Shown here piece after piece: positions 1-9,194 of a stretch of 64,000 bases of DNA. The position numbers were made by a program, and so were the translations under genes. Origin of the DNA: Flavobacterium sp. SM15 (GTDB taxonomy: Bacteria; Bacteroidota; Bacteroidia; Flavobacteriales; Flavobacteriaceae); the NCBI RefSeq assembly GCF_022012335.1, contig NZ_JAKLTO010000004.1, positions 62,001 to 126,000 of the forward strand. The letters run 5' to 3'. The first letter of the stretch is position 1. The number at the start of each line of letters is the position of its first letter. The notes below the pieces were generated by a model. It did not search any database, was not told the origin of the DNA, and saw only the letters and a program-made list of their open reading frames with translations.

Positions 1-2
1 TT

Positions 3-791
3 TTAGTAATCAAAATGATATTCGTTTATCTGGTCAATTTGGTATGGAATATCACTTGTAAAGCCATTGGTTTCAATTCCGTTTTTTCGTTTAGTCCAAA
101 ATATTTTGGTGTCAGTTGCGTTTTCAGGTACATTGTAGTAGACAATAGAATTAACGTTTACTCCTCTCCAAGCTGTTTCATCGTGTCCTTCAAAGCTTCC
201 TCCTCCAGGAAGGTCATCTTGCGGATAAAAAATATTTGCTATCCCAAAATTTTCAATCTTTGTTCTAACGCTTTGATTGTTTCCGGAGAAAAAAGATATA
301 TATATGTAATCGTTTGCATCAAAAGGAGAGGTGTTGTTTACAAAAATTTTAAACTTCATAAATTTATTTACCTTTAAAACAATATCATTAGCAGGGTTGA
401 AATTAGTCAATTCAATTCCTGTATAATCATCGTCATTTTGTTTAGAAACCGAAACAGATATGTTGCTGTCACTATTCATAGCTACGTTAAAATTTCCGTT
501 GGAGTCTGTGATAACTTCTTTTGAATCTATTTCAGTGGTATATGACCAATAGCCAGTTCCATTAATCTTCTTCATTCTCAAGGTAAGCTTTTGATTAGGA
601 ACTCCTTCACCGTTTGCTTCTCTTATAACTTTCCCTTTTACAGTGATATAGTTTGTGTCATCGTTTGAACAACCGGCCAAGATCAAAAAAAGCGCTGAGA
701 TTAAGACTGATATTTTTATATATACTTTAATATTGTGTAATGTTTTTAAAAACAATTTGACAGTTAGTATTGCCTTATTAAAACGCAGCAA
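3..791 (-). CDS. Hypothetical lipoprotein
   Basis: The 262-residue protein has a hydrophobic N-terminal stretch ending in a lipobox (LILAGC, Cys near residue 41), followed by SNDD, the acidic residues common after the lipidated Cys in Bacteroidota lipoproteins. The start may lie further in than the first Met, because about 25 residues precede the hydrophobic core. The segment after the Cys (TVKGKVIREANGEGVPNQ) resembles a carboxypeptidase-regulatory-like/Ig-type fold used for surface proteins. The rest matches no family I recognise. The stop codon lies inside the window, so the gene is complete. It is likely anchored in the outer membrane; its function is unknown. Confidence 0.75.
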   Translation of the reverse strand: MLRFNKAILTVKLFLKTLHNIKVYIKISVLISALFLILAGCSNDDTNYITVKGKVIREANGEGVPNQKLTLRMKKINGTGYWSYTTEIDSKEVITDSNGNFNVAMNSDSNISVSVSKQNDDDYTGIELTNFNPANDIVLKVNKFMKFKIFVNNTSPFDANDYIYISFFSGNNQSVRTKIENFGIANIFYPQDDLPGGGSFEGHDETAWRGVNVNSIVYYNVPENATDTKIFWTKRKNGIETNGFTSDIPYQIDQINEYHFDY

Positions 792-892
792 TCTAAAGTT
801 AATTGCGTAAAATTAAGAATTTTCTTTAGTTTGTTTTTAAAACATGCATTTTTAAATTATAAAGTAACAATCCTCAAATCTTCTATATTATG

Positions 893-900
893 TATATTTG
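893..900 (+). promoter_or_regulatory. Host-type -7 promoter box
   Basis: TATATTTG matches the Bacteroidota sigma-A -7 element TAnnTTTG and lies 47 bases before the ettA start. I did not find an unambiguous -33 TTG at the ideal distance. Confidence 0.5.
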
Positions 901-946
901 TACACTTTTGTAAAAAACGTAGTCATAAAACAAAAAACGATATAGT

Positions 947-2638
947 ATGTCTGATGATAAGAAAGTGATATTTTCCATGTCACGCGTGAGTAAAACCTAC
1001 TCATCTACAAACAAACAGGTTCTAAAAGACATTTACCTAAGTTTCTTCTATGGTGCCAAAATTGGTATTTTAGGTTTAAACGGTTCAGGTAAATCTTCAT
1101 TATTAAAAATCATTGCTGGGGTTGATAAGAATTACCAAGGTGATGTTGTGTTTGCTCCGGGTTATACTGTTGGGTATTTAGAGCAGGAACCACAATTGGA
1201 CGAAAACAAAACGGTTATTGAAATTGTTCGTGAAGGAGTTGCCGAAACTATGGCGATTCTGGACGAGTTCAATAAAATTAACGATATGTTCGGGCTTCCT
1301 GAGGTTTATGAAGATGCTGATAAGATGCAGAAACTAATGGATCGTCAGGCGGATTTACAGGATAAAATTGACGCAGCCGGTGCATGGGAAATCGATACCA
1401 AATTAGAAATTGCAATGGACGCTTTACGTTGTCCGGATGCTGATACTCCTATTAAAGTATTATCAGGAGGAGAGCGTCGTCGTGTGGCTTTATGCCGTTT
1501 GTTATTGCAACAGCCGGACGTATTGTTATTGGACGAGCCTACCAACCACTTGGATGCGGAGTCAGTACACTGGTTAGAGCAACATTTACAGCAATACCAA
1601 GGAACGATCATCGCGGTAACGCACGACCGTTATTTCTTGGATAATGTAGCTGGTTGGATTCTTGAGTTAGATCGAGGTGAAGGTATTCCATGGAAAGGAA
1701 ATTACTCGTCTTGGTTAGATCAGAAATCTAAACGTATGGAGCAGGAAGAGAAAGTTGCTTCAAAGCGTCGTAAAACGTTAGAGCGCGAGTTGGAGTGGGT
1801 AAGACAAGGAGCAAAAGGACGTCAGACCAAACAAAAAGCACGTTTGCAAAACTACGACCGTTTATTAAATGAAGATCAGAAAGAACTGGACGAAAAATTA
1901 GAATTGTACATCCCTAACGGACCGCGTTTGGGGACTAATGTAATTGATGCTAAAAGTGTTGCTAAATCTTATGGAGATAAAATTTTATATGATAATTTAA
2001 ACTTCACTTTGCCACAGGCAGGTATTGTTGGGATTATCGGACCGAACGGTGCAGGTAAAACCACGATTTTTAAAATGATCATGGATGAGCTAAAGCCGGA
2101 CAGTGGTGAATTTACAACAGGAGATACGGTGAAAATTGCTTATGTAGACCAGACTCATGCTAATATAGATCCTAATAAATCCATCTGGGAAAACTTCTGC
2201 GATGGTCAGGAACTCATTATGATGGGAGGGCGTCAGGTAAACTCAAGAGCGTATTTATCCCGTTTCAATTTTGGAGGAAGCGATCAGAACAAGAAAGTAA
2301 ATACATTATCAGGCGGTGAGCGTAACCGTTTGCACCTAGCCATGACCTTAAAAGAAGAGGGGAATGTTTTGTTATTGGATGAGCCAACCAACGACTTAGA
2401 TATTAACACACTTCGTGCCCTTGAAGAAGGTTTGGAAAACTTTGCGGGATGTGCCGTTGTAATTTCTCACGACCGATGGTTTTTAGATAGAATTTGTACG
2501 CATATTCTTGCTTTTGAAGGCGACTCTCAAGTGTATTTTTTCGAAGGAGGTTTCTCAGATTACGAAGAAAACAGAAAGAAACGTTTAGGGGATGTTGCTC
2601 CTACACGATTGAAATACAAGAAGTTAATTCGAGATTAA
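947..2638 (+). CDS. ettA: Energy-dependent translational throttle protein EttA (ABC-F ATPase)
   Basis: This is a 563-residue ABC-F protein with two nucleotide-binding domains and no membrane segments. Walker A motifs are GLNGSGKS (43-50) and GPNGAGKT (365-372). ABC signatures LSGGE lie at about 172-176 and 454-458, with LLLDEPTNHLD and LLLDEPTNDLD as Walker B. The inter-domain linker is highly charged. EttA binds the ribosomal E site and gates the first peptide bond according to ADP/ATP levels (family knowledge). Length and sequence fit EttA better than Uup or antibiotic-resistance ABC-F proteins. A TAnnTTTG box lies upstream and a hairpin terminator directly downstream, so it appears to be a single-gene transcript. 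Confidence 0.93.
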   Translation: MSDDKKVIFSMSRVSKTYSSTNKQVLKDIYLSFFYGAKIGILGLNGSGKSSLLKIIAGVDKNYQGDVVFAPGYTVGYLEQEPQLDENKTVIEIVREGVAETMAILDEFNKINDMFGLPEVYEDADKMQKLMDRQADLQDKIDAAGAWEIDTKLEIAMDALRCPDADTPIKVLSGGERRRVALCRLLLQQPDVLLLDEPTNHLDAESVHWLEQHLQQYQGTIIAVTHDRYFLDNVAGWILELDRGEGIPWKGNYSSWLDQKSKRMEQEEKVASKRRKTLERELEWVRQGAKGRQTKQKARLQNYDRLLNEDQKELDEKLELYIPNGPRLGTNVIDAKSVAKSYGDKILYDNLNFTLPQAGIVGIIGPNGAGKTTIFKMIMDELKPDSGEFTTGDTVKIAYVDQTHANIDPNKSIWENFCDGQELIMMGGRQVNSRAYLSRFNFGGSDQNKKVNTLSGGERNRLHLAMTLKEEGNVLLLDEPTNDLDINTLRALEEGLENFAGCAVVISHDRWFLDRICTHILAFEGDSQVYFFEGGFSDYEENRKKRLGDVAPTRLKYKKLIRD

Positions 2639-2645
2639 TATTGAA

Positions 2646-2675
2646 AACGTCCTTTTTTAAGGGCGTTTTTTTTTT
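2646..2675 (+). terminator. Rho-independent terminator of ettA
   Basis: A 9-bp stem (AACGTCCTT with AAGGGCGTT, one G-U pair) is followed by a run of nine or more T, immediately after the ettA stop. Confidence 0.85.
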
Positions 2676-2756
2676 AACAAAAAAGTTAATTTATATCAAA
2701 TTTTTTCTCTGTGGTTTGAAAGCTGTTTCTTAAATTGTGCAGTTTTAAAATCATAA

Positions 2757-4994
2757 ATGGTTAAATCTTTTCAAATACTTTTTTTAGTAGCTTTCTTTTT
2801 TGGCTCACAACTGGTTAATTCTCAAGAGAAAAAACCTGCTGAGAAAGAGGTGGTTCAACTTATTGGAAAAGCCGGAACCCATTTGATGAATCTTGATTGC
2901 GCACGATCCCTTCAGATTGCACAAGAAGCACTTTCAAAAGCACATAAGCTTAAGAATAATCTGCTTATCGCTAAATCCTATAATTTAATCGGGCTCAATT
3001 TTGAAGAATTTTCAGATTATCAAAAAGCAATTGAGTTTTATACCGTTGGATTAGATTATGCCAACAGAGTCAATAACGATACTATTAAAGATTATCTTTA
3101 TAACAACCTTGGAAATATATATACTTTCCGTAAAATTGATTTTAAAAAAGGAATCAATAACTATAAAAAAGCCCTTGTTTATTCTAAGAAGCTAAATGAT
3201 CCTTACGAAATAATGTTTACCAACCTAAACATTACTACTGCCTATTTTGCCATTGAAGATTATAAAAACGGATTACCTTATTTAAAAACGGCCGAACCAA
3301 TTGTGCTTAAATCTGAAGATTTAGAGGCAAATATAAGTTTGAATTCACTTTACGGTTCTTATTATTCGTTTAGAAATGAAAATGCTAAAGCAGAAGCTTC
3401 TTTTAAAAAAGCATTGCAACTTTGTAATGAAGACAAACCTCAATTTCTGGAAACGCATGCAGCCGAAGTATATGATGATTTTTCGCGCTATTATTCAAAA
3501 ATAGGAGATTTTAAAAATGCTTATTTGTATTTAGATAAATACAACTATTTAAAAGATAAAATTTATAACGAAGAACGTTCCAACAGTACTAAATTGGCTG
3601 GAAACAATCTTGAGCTGAAAGAATACAAACGCCAAATCAGTAAAATAGAGCAGGAAAAGGAAAAGTATGAAAAGTCGTTTCAGCAATCTAAGGCAGTAGT
3701 TGCTTTATTTGTCGGTATCTTTTTGGTTATTGGTCTCTATGTATATTCTCTTTATCAAAATAATAAAAGGCGTACACAATACAATCGAGAACTTCGTAAA
3801 GCAAATGAAGAACTCTTAATTGCCAAAGAAAAAGCAGAAGAAGCGTCCCGTTTAAAATCACAATTCATATCGACAATCAGTCATGAATTGAGAACTCCTT
3901 TGTATGGCGTGGTCGGTATTACTAATATCTTGATGGATGAGCATAAAGAATTGGCCAAAAGTAATTACATCAAATCGTTAAAGTTTTCGGCTAAATACCT
4001 TCTTTCTCTGGTAAACGACATTCTTCAGGTCTATAAAATTGAAGAAAAGAAAATTGTGCTTGAAAACAGCGTTTTTAATTTGTCGGATGAGCTGAATTCC
4101 ATTGCTGACAGCTTGCAGTTTATGGCCGTTAAAAGCAATAATGAGTTGCTTTTGGAGATCGATGACAACATTCCGGAATTCATAATAGGGGATAAGGTGC
4201 GTTTGTCGCAAATTTTCATGAACCTGATTAGCAATTCTTTGAAATTTACCAGTAATGGTGAAGTGAAAATAACGGCTAGGCAAATTCGCAGTGAAGCGAC
4301 CTTCAGTTTTATAAAATTTGAAGTTATCGATAACGGTATCGGAATCAAAAAAGAAGATCAGCAGCGTATTTTCGAGAAGTTTGTTCAGATTGAACGTAGG
4401 GAAGATGATTATCAAGGAACCGGTTTAGGTTTGTCGATAGTAAAAAAACTACTGAAACTTTTCGGAAGTGATATTGAAATTGAAAGTGAAGTTAAAAAAG
4501 GAACAAAAATGACTTTTGTTATTGGTTTTGATACTGATGAAGATAAACGAAATGAAGTTCTTAAAAATGTTGATGTGGATTTCTCACTGGAACACACTTA
4601 TAAGATATTAGTTGTAGAAGATAATAAAATCAATCAGATTGTAACAAAAAAATTCCTTGATATCCGCCACTTTGAAAGTACTATTGTTGATGATGGTTAT
4701 CAGGCTCTGGAAATTCTGGAGAACGAAGTGTTTGATGTGATTCTTATGGATATCAATATGCCTAAAATAAATGGTTTTGAAACTTCTAAACTGATACGTG
4801 AAAAAGGGATTTCGACCCCGATAATAGCTTTGACAGCATTTAATCCGCAGGAAATTCAGCAACAGGTTAAGGAATCGGAGATCAATGAAATCATTATTAA
4901 ACCTTTTCAGCCGAACCAATTGTATAAAATGATCGTAAATCTTAGTAACAAAAACGAAAAGATACAATCAATCGCAGATAAGCATTTAAATTGA
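2757..4994 (+). CDS. TPR-containing hybrid sensor histidine kinase/response regulator
   Basis: The 745-residue protein has a signal peptide (1-22). A periplasmic tetratricopeptide region runs from about 30 to 290 and a coiled coil and one transmembrane helix from about 290 to 338. The kinase core follows: H-box FISTISHELRTP with phospho-acceptor His376, an N-box (FMNLISNSLKF), and G boxes DNGIGI and GTGLGLS. A C-terminal receiver domain (about 616-735) has its phospho-acceptor at Asp665 (LMDINMP) and Lys in IIKPF. Such chains pass phosphate from His to Asp within one protein. No output DNA-binding domain is present, so a separate phosphotransfer partner or regulator is expected; none is adjacent. 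The ligand is unknown. Confidence 0.9.
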   Translation: MVKSFQILFLVAFFFGSQLVNSQEKKPAEKEVVQLIGKAGTHLMNLDCARSLQIAQEALSKAHKLKNNLLIAKSYNLIGLNFEEFSDYQKAIEFYTVGLDYANRVNNDTIKDYLYNNLGNIYTFRKIDFKKGINNYKKALVYSKKLNDPYEIMFTNLNITTAYFAIEDYKNGLPYLKTAEPIVLKSEDLEANISLNSLYGSYYSFRNENAKAEASFKKALQLCNEDKPQFLETHAAEVYDDFSRYYSKIGDFKNAYLYLDKYNYLKDKIYNEERSNSTKLAGNNLELKEYKRQISKIEQEKEKYEKSFQQSKAVVALFVGIFLVIGLYVYSLYQNNKRRTQYNRELRKANEELLIAKEKAEEASRLKSQFISTISHELRTPLYGVVGITNILMDEHKELAKSNYIKSLKFSAKYLLSLVNDILQVYKIEEKKIVLENSVFNLSDELNSIADSLQFMAVKSNNELLLEIDDNIPEFIIGDKVRLSQIFMNLISNSLKFTSNGEVKITARQIRSEATFSFIKFEVIDNGIGIKKEDQQRIFEKFVQIERREDDYQGTGLGLSIVKKLLKLFGSDIEIESEVKKGTKMTFVIGFDTDEDKRNEVLKNVDVDFSLEHTYKILVVEDNKINQIVTKKFLDIRHFESTIVDDGYQALEILENEVFDVILMDINMPKINGFETSKLIREKGISTPIIALTAFNPQEIQQQVKESEINEIIIKPFQPNQLYKMIVNLSNKNEKIQSIADKHLN

Positions 4995-4999
4995 TTTTA

Positions 5000-5779
5000 C
5001 TAATTCAGTGAAATCACAGTAGCCAAACCTATTTGTTTTCCATTGTAAAAAGGGAGCATTCCTACACTTGTTTTTGTTTGTTTTTTCACAAAGACTTTGT
5101 TAATATACGGGAAAGTCCAATAGGCAATTTTGGTACTTAAAATACCAATGCCTGCACCGGCAGCAACATCGGTTAGCCAATGTCGGTTATTGAGCATTCT
5201 GTATAAACCGGTTCCTGAAGCAACTAAATATCCTGCAATTCCATAGAAACAACTGGTGTCTTTATATTCTTGCCATAAAAATTCGGCACCGGCAAACGCT
5301 GTTGCGGTATGACCGGAAGGAAAAGAGTTAAAAGAAGAACCGTCCGGCCTTTCAACTTTTGTAGCGTGTTTCAAACCTGTAACACTTACAGCTACAATAA
5401 GATAGGAAGTTCCGATTATGATGCTTCTGTCTTTTAGATTGTTTTTTCCTTTTACTCCGAGGTTGTTTAATAGGTAAACAGAAGTTGCCGGAACGTATTG
5501 GGAAAAATCATCAATAGTAATTTTTTCATCAATATGCTCAGCAACTTCCGCTTTAATTTGGGTGTTTAATCCCAGTAATTCGTTGTTATCAAAAGCAATT
5601 ATTCCATAACTAATAAGAACAGTGGGAATAATAAGTTGTTTATAATTGAACTTTAGGTTCTCAGAAACCAATACCTCAGATTTAACACTAACAGAATCCT
5701 TATCAATTGCATTTTGAGCAACGGCCTGTAAAGATGTCATCAGGGCAATTATCCAGATTAAATGATGTTTCAGCTTCAT
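5000..5779 (-). CDS. PAP2-family membrane phosphatase
   Basis: The 259-residue protein has a signal peptide (cleavage near AVAQ, residue 22) and several hydrophobic segments. All three PAP2 motifs are present: K137-x6-R144-P145, P154-S-G-H157, and R194-x5-H200-x3-D204. These form the vanadate-type phosphatase site, with the two His acting as nucleophile and general acid. Likely substrates are lipid phosphates such as undecaprenyl pyrophosphate, phosphatidylglycerol phosphate or lipid A phosphate; the sequence does not decide between them. It is convergent with the upstream kinase and shares a strand with the helicase gene 9 bases away. Confidence 0.87.
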   Translation of the reverse strand: MKLKHHLIWIIALMTSLQAVAQNAIDKDSVSVKSEVLVSENLKFNYKQLIIPTVLISYGIIAFDNNELLGLNTQIKAEVAEHIDEKITIDDFSQYVPATSVYLLNNLGVKGKNNLKDRSIIIGTSYLIVAVSVTGLKHATKVERPDGSSFNSFPSGHTATAFAGAEFLWQEYKDTSCFYGIAGYLVASGTGLYRMLNNRHWLTDVAAGAGIGILSTKIAYWTFPYINKVFVKKQTKTSVGMLPFYNGKQIGLATVISLN

Positions 5780-5788
5780 ATCAAAGTA

Positions 5789-7051
5789 TCAATACCAACG
5801 CTTTTTATTTTTCTTTGAACCTTCAGATTTTCTTGATTTGTTAGATCCATTCTGCTCCGGTTTCTTTTTCTTGTTTCTAAGATCTGGTTTCGCATCAGGG
5901 TTTTTGACCTCTTCTTTCCAGGGAAACGGATGATCATTAACTACTTTTACTTTCTGACGGGTTAATTTTTCAATATCCTGCCAGTAGGTTTTCTCGTCCT
6001 TTCCACAAAATGAAATAGCCAAACCGGAATTTCCAGCTCGTCCGGTACGACCAATTCGGTGTACATAGGTTTCAGGAATGTTAGGCAAATCAAAATTGAT
6101 TACATAAGGTAAAAGTTCGATATCAATACCACGAGCAGCAATATCAGTGGCAACTAGAACAGACGTTTCTTTGTTTTTAAAACTATCCAAAACGCGCTGT
6201 CTTGCCGATTGTGATTTATCGCCATGAATAGCTTCCGCATTGATGTTTTGCTTTTTCAAGGCTTTTACCACATTGTCTGCACCATGTTTTGTACGTACAA
6301 AAACCAAAACATTTTCAAGTTTTTGTTCCTCAATTATGTGATAAAGCAATTTTCGTTTATCTTCTTTATCAACAAAGTAGACTTTCTGATTTACTTTTTC
6401 TGCCGTACTGGAAACCGGTGTAACCGAAACATATTCGGGTCTGGTTAAAAAAGTATCGGCCAATTCACGAATTGCAAAAGGCATAGTTGCAGAGAACAGC
6501 AACGTTTGACGATTATCGGGAGTAAGCTTAATGATTTTCTTCACATCATTAATGAATCCCATATCGAGCATCAAATCGGCTTCGTCTAAAACCAAATGGT
6601 GTAAATGGTTTAAATCGATGAAACCTTGTTTGTGTAAATCCAGTAAACGCCCCGGGGTTGCTACTAAAACATCTACACCATGTTTTAATTCATTAACTTG
6701 TGGAACCTGATTCACTCCACCAAAAATAACCAACGTTTTTACATTGGTATATTTTCCATAAGTATCGAAACTTTCCCCAACCTGTATAGCTAATTCTCTT
6801 GTAGGAGTAACTACTAAGGTGCGAATATGTTTTACTTTTTTGGCAGAACCAACAATTCTGTGCAACAGATTCAAAATAGGAATTGCAAAAGCTGCAGTCT
6901 TTCCGGTTCCGGTTTGTGCACAGCCTACCAAATCCGTCCCTTCCATAATAATCGGAATGGATTGCTCCTGAATGGGAGTTGGGTTTGTGTAGCCTTCTTC
7001 GGTTATTGCTTCCTGTATATTTCTGCTTAAGTTGAGCTCGGTAAAATTCAT
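5789..7051 (-). CDS. DEAD-box ATP-dependent RNA helicase (RhlE-like)
   Basis: The 420-residue helicase has the ordered DEAD-box motifs: Q motif (PTPIQEQSIP), AQTGTGKT, PTRELA, GG, TPGR, DEAD, SAT, then the second RecA domain with RGIDI and HRIGRTGRAG. A lysine-rich, low-complexity tail of about 50 residues probably binds RNA non-specifically. It probably unwinds structured RNA in ribosome assembly or mRNA decay. The RhlE subgroup is the best fit by length and tail, but rank within the family is inferred. Bacteroidota carry several paralogues. Confidence 0.9.
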   Translation of the reverse strand: MNFTELNLSRNIQEAITEEGYTNPTPIQEQSIPIIMEGTDLVGCAQTGTGKTAAFAIPILNLLHRIVGSAKKVKHIRTLVVTPTRELAIQVGESFDTYGKYTNVKTLVIFGGVNQVPQVNELKHGVDVLVATPGRLLDLHKQGFIDLNHLHHLVLDEADLMLDMGFINDVKKIIKLTPDNRQTLLFSATMPFAIRELADTFLTRPEYVSVTPVSSTAEKVNQKVYFVDKEDKRKLLYHIIEEQKLENVLVFVRTKHGADNVVKALKKQNINAEAIHGDKSQSARQRVLDSFKNKETSVLVATDIAARGIDIELLPYVINFDLPNIPETYVHRIGRTGRAGNSGLAISFCGKDEKTYWQDIEKLTRQKVKVVNDHPFPWKEEVKNPDAKPDLRNKKKKPEQNGSNKSRKSEGSKKNKKRWY

Positions 7052-7114
7052 AAAAAAACGATAGTGATTAAAGACTATCGTTTACAAAAGTAGTTTAAAA
7101 TATTGACTTTAGTT

Positions 7115-8146
7115 TTATTCTGATTTTGCTTTCATAAAATCGGTGATTAAATAAGCGATCAGTTTTCCTACCAAATGATTGTTTTTCTCAAAGGCCAAAT
7201 CCGGAGCTCCCTCACATATATGAATGTAAGAAGCATTCGGGTTTTTACCAAAATAATGAATAAAATGACGAAGTTGCTCAACAGAAAACCCACTGAAAGT
7301 CATGGCGCTACTTGGGATATTTGGCACAGCATCCAAATCAATTTCAATTCCAAAAGATTCTCCGGCAATATGTTTTTCGGCAACACCAAGCTCGGTTGTA
7401 AAGTTTTTTTCTCCACGAACCGCTATTTGTTCATAGGTGTTAAACCCCACTTTTTCTTCTGTTTTTTTAATGCTTTCCAATATGCTTTTTGAAGTGTAAT
7501 TTTCATGAATACCGAAGATGAAGTACTTTTTTAGAAAACCTTCTTCGTACGCATAAGAAAAACCGTTACCGCTGTGACGTCCTTCAAGAGGGCGAAAATC
7601 GGTATGGGCATCAAAATTGATGGCATTGACCGGTTTTCCCTTAGCAAGTGCAAGGCCTTTAATGTTTCCGTAAGCGTTGTTGTGTCCGCCTCCAATAATG
7701 ATTGGTGTTTTTCCGGCTTTGATGATTTGGCATACAAGGTGTGAAACTTCTTTATCGATTTTTTCAACCAATTTAAAAAGCTGTTTTTTTTCGTCTTTAT
7801 TGGAAGGGTTCAACTCATTAATAGCTTCCATGTCTTGCGAAACATCGATTGTACCTAAAATAATTAATCGTCCGCCTTTACAGAATTTATTATGCTGGAT
7901 GTTTACGATACTTTTTAAGGTGCTTTTCCAGGCAGAAGCGGCACCAGGTCGGCCAAGGTTTGCACGAACTCCAATATCTTCCGGAATTCCAAGTAAAACG
8001 AATTCGGCATCGCTGGACTCTAAAAACTCATAAGTATCCATTCCTTTTGGAACCGTCTGTATGCGTTCCCCAAATTTGATTTCACCACTGCGATGACTGG
8101 TTATTTTAGCTAGATCATTTAATGTAAAAAGGATGAGATTCTCCAT
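7115..8146 (-). CDS. hutG: Formimidoylglutamase (arginase/ureohydrolase family)
   Basis: The 343-residue ureohydrolase keeps the binuclear Mn site motifs: GGGHN, NFDAHTDFR and EIDLDAV. The arginase fold covers both agmatinase and formimidoylglutamase. The nearby imidazolonepropionase (hutI, same strand, 1.05 kb upstream) points to the latter: N-formimidoyl-L-glutamate to glutamate plus formamide, the last step of histidine breakdown. The two hut genes are separated by an oppositely oriented gene, so they are not one operon. hutH and hutU are not in the window. Confidence 0.82.
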   Translation of the reverse strand: MENLILFTLNDLAKITSHRSGEIKFGERIQTVPKGMDTYEFLESSDAEFVLLGIPEDIGVRANLGRPGAASAWKSTLKSIVNIQHNKFCKGGRLIILGTIDVSQDMEAINELNPSNKDEKKQLFKLVEKIDKEVSHLVCQIIKAGKTPIIIGGGHNNAYGNIKGLALAKGKPVNAINFDAHTDFRPLEGRHSGNGFSYAYEEGFLKKYFIFGIHENYTSKSILESIKKTEEKVGFNTYEQIAVRGEKNFTTELGVAEKHIAGESFGIEIDLDAVPNIPSSAMTFSGFSVEQLRHFIHYFGKNPNASYIHICEGAPDLAFEKNNHLVGKLIAYLITDFMKAKSE

Positions 8147-8229
8147 ATTGTTTTAAAAAAAAGAGTATTCAAAAATACTATTTTCTATAAAACTTTCGTT
8201 TAGGAATTAGTTAGAAATAAAAAAAAAAT

Positions 8230-8237
8230 TAAATTTG
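8230..8237 (+). promoter_or_regulatory. Host-type -7 promoter box
   Basis: TAAATTTG fits TAnnTTTG and lies 18 bases before the ATG of the coiled-coil membrane protein gene. Confidence 0.5.
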
Positions 8238-8254
8238 AAAAAAAACTAAATACC

Positions 8255-9130
8255 ATGGAAAACCAAAAAAGTAACTCGAGTTTAAAAGCGATCATTGTTG
8301 TCTTGGCATTGTTGTTATTAGGAAGTTTAGGTTATATGTACAAAATGAGTACTGATAATCAGACTTCTGAGAACAAACTTATGTCGGATAAAGAAAAATT
8401 AAGTGAGGAGTTACAGGCTTCAATTGCAAAATATGACGAAGCTATTGCTGAAAATACTTCAATTTCCGGAGAGTTGGCTGCCGAAAGAGAAAAACTAGTC
8501 CAGTTAAAATCTGAATTGGAAAAATCAAAAGGTGATGCTGCTGCGATGGCAAAATTCAAAAACGATTATTTGCGTTTAAAACGTGAAATGGACAATTTGA
8601 TGAAAGAAAACGATGCGCTTAAAAAGCAAAATGTTGTTTTAACTACTCAGAGAGACAGTACACAAGTTGTTTTAGAAGACACCAGAAAAGTTAGAGATAC
8701 TTTAATTGTTAAAAATGACAATCTTGCAAAAACGGTTGAAAAAGGTTCTAAGCTTACAGTTTTAAACCTTCAGACTACAGCAGTTAAACAAAGAAGTTCC
8801 GGAAAACAAATTGATACGGATAAGGCAAGCAGAGCAGATGTTTTGAAAATCAGCTTTATGATTGCTGAGAATCAAATTGCTAAATCGGGTGATAAAACCT
8901 ATTATGTTCAGGTTATCGATTCTAAAAACAATGTTTTAGGAGAGAAGAAAACAGAAACTTTCGGTGATAAAACTTTAACATACAGTTTTACAAAATCGGT
9001 TAAGTACGAAAACAAAACGGTTCAGGTAGCTCAGGATTTACCGGTTAAGGATATCGAGGGCGGAACTTATTTTGTAAACATCTTCGACAAAGGGGAATTG
9101 GTTTCTAAAACCTCCTTCACTTTAAGATAA
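8255..9130 (+). CDS. Membrane-anchored coiled-coil protein
   Basis: The 291-residue protein has one N-terminal transmembrane helix (about residues 12-32, AIIVVLALLLLGSLGYMYKM). A long heptad-rich coiled coil follows (about 40-165, rich in Lys, Glu, Leu and Asp), then a C-terminal globular domain of about 110 residues with alternating beta-type segments. Such proteins are common in Flavobacteriaceae and often labelled as hypothetical or SMC-like, but there is no ATPase motif, so the SMC label would rest on coiled-coil similarity alone. It sits between two leftward hut genes and has its own promoter box and terminator. Its function is unknown. Confidence 0.8.
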   Translation: MENQKSNSSLKAIIVVLALLLLGSLGYMYKMSTDNQTSENKLMSDKEKLSEELQASIAKYDEAIAENTSISGELAAEREKLVQLKSELEKSKGDAAAMAKFKNDYLRLKREMDNLMKENDALKKQNVVLTTQRDSTQVVLEDTRKVRDTLIVKNDNLAKTVEKGSKLTVLNLQTTAVKQRSSGKQIDTDKASRADVLKISFMIAENQIAKSGDKTYYVQVIDSKNNVLGEKKTETFGDKTLTYSFTKSVKYENKTVQVAQDLPVKDIEGGTYFVNIFDKGELVSKTSFTLR

Positions 9131-9144
9131 TTACTTATTTAGAT

Positions 9145-9175
9145 AAAAAGGCTGTCAGAAATGACAGCCTTTTTT
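9145..9175 (+). terminator. Rho-independent terminator
   Basis: A perfect 13-bp stem (AAAAAGGCTGTCA with its complement) closes over a short GAAA-type loop and ends in a T run. It lies 14 bases past the coiled-coil gene. Its A-rich 5' side makes it usable from the leftward strand as well. Confidence 0.88.
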
Positions 9176-9194
9176 ATTTCCTTTTAACGAATAT

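Noticed and set aside
15..377. Rightward 120-codon frame over the first lipoprotein
   Set aside because: The opposite strand has a signal peptide, lipobox and sensible composition; the rightward frame has neither.
3978..4415. Leftward frames over the histidine kinase gene
   Set aside because: They are opposite-strand shadows of a clearly coding region with all kinase motifs in the rightward frame.
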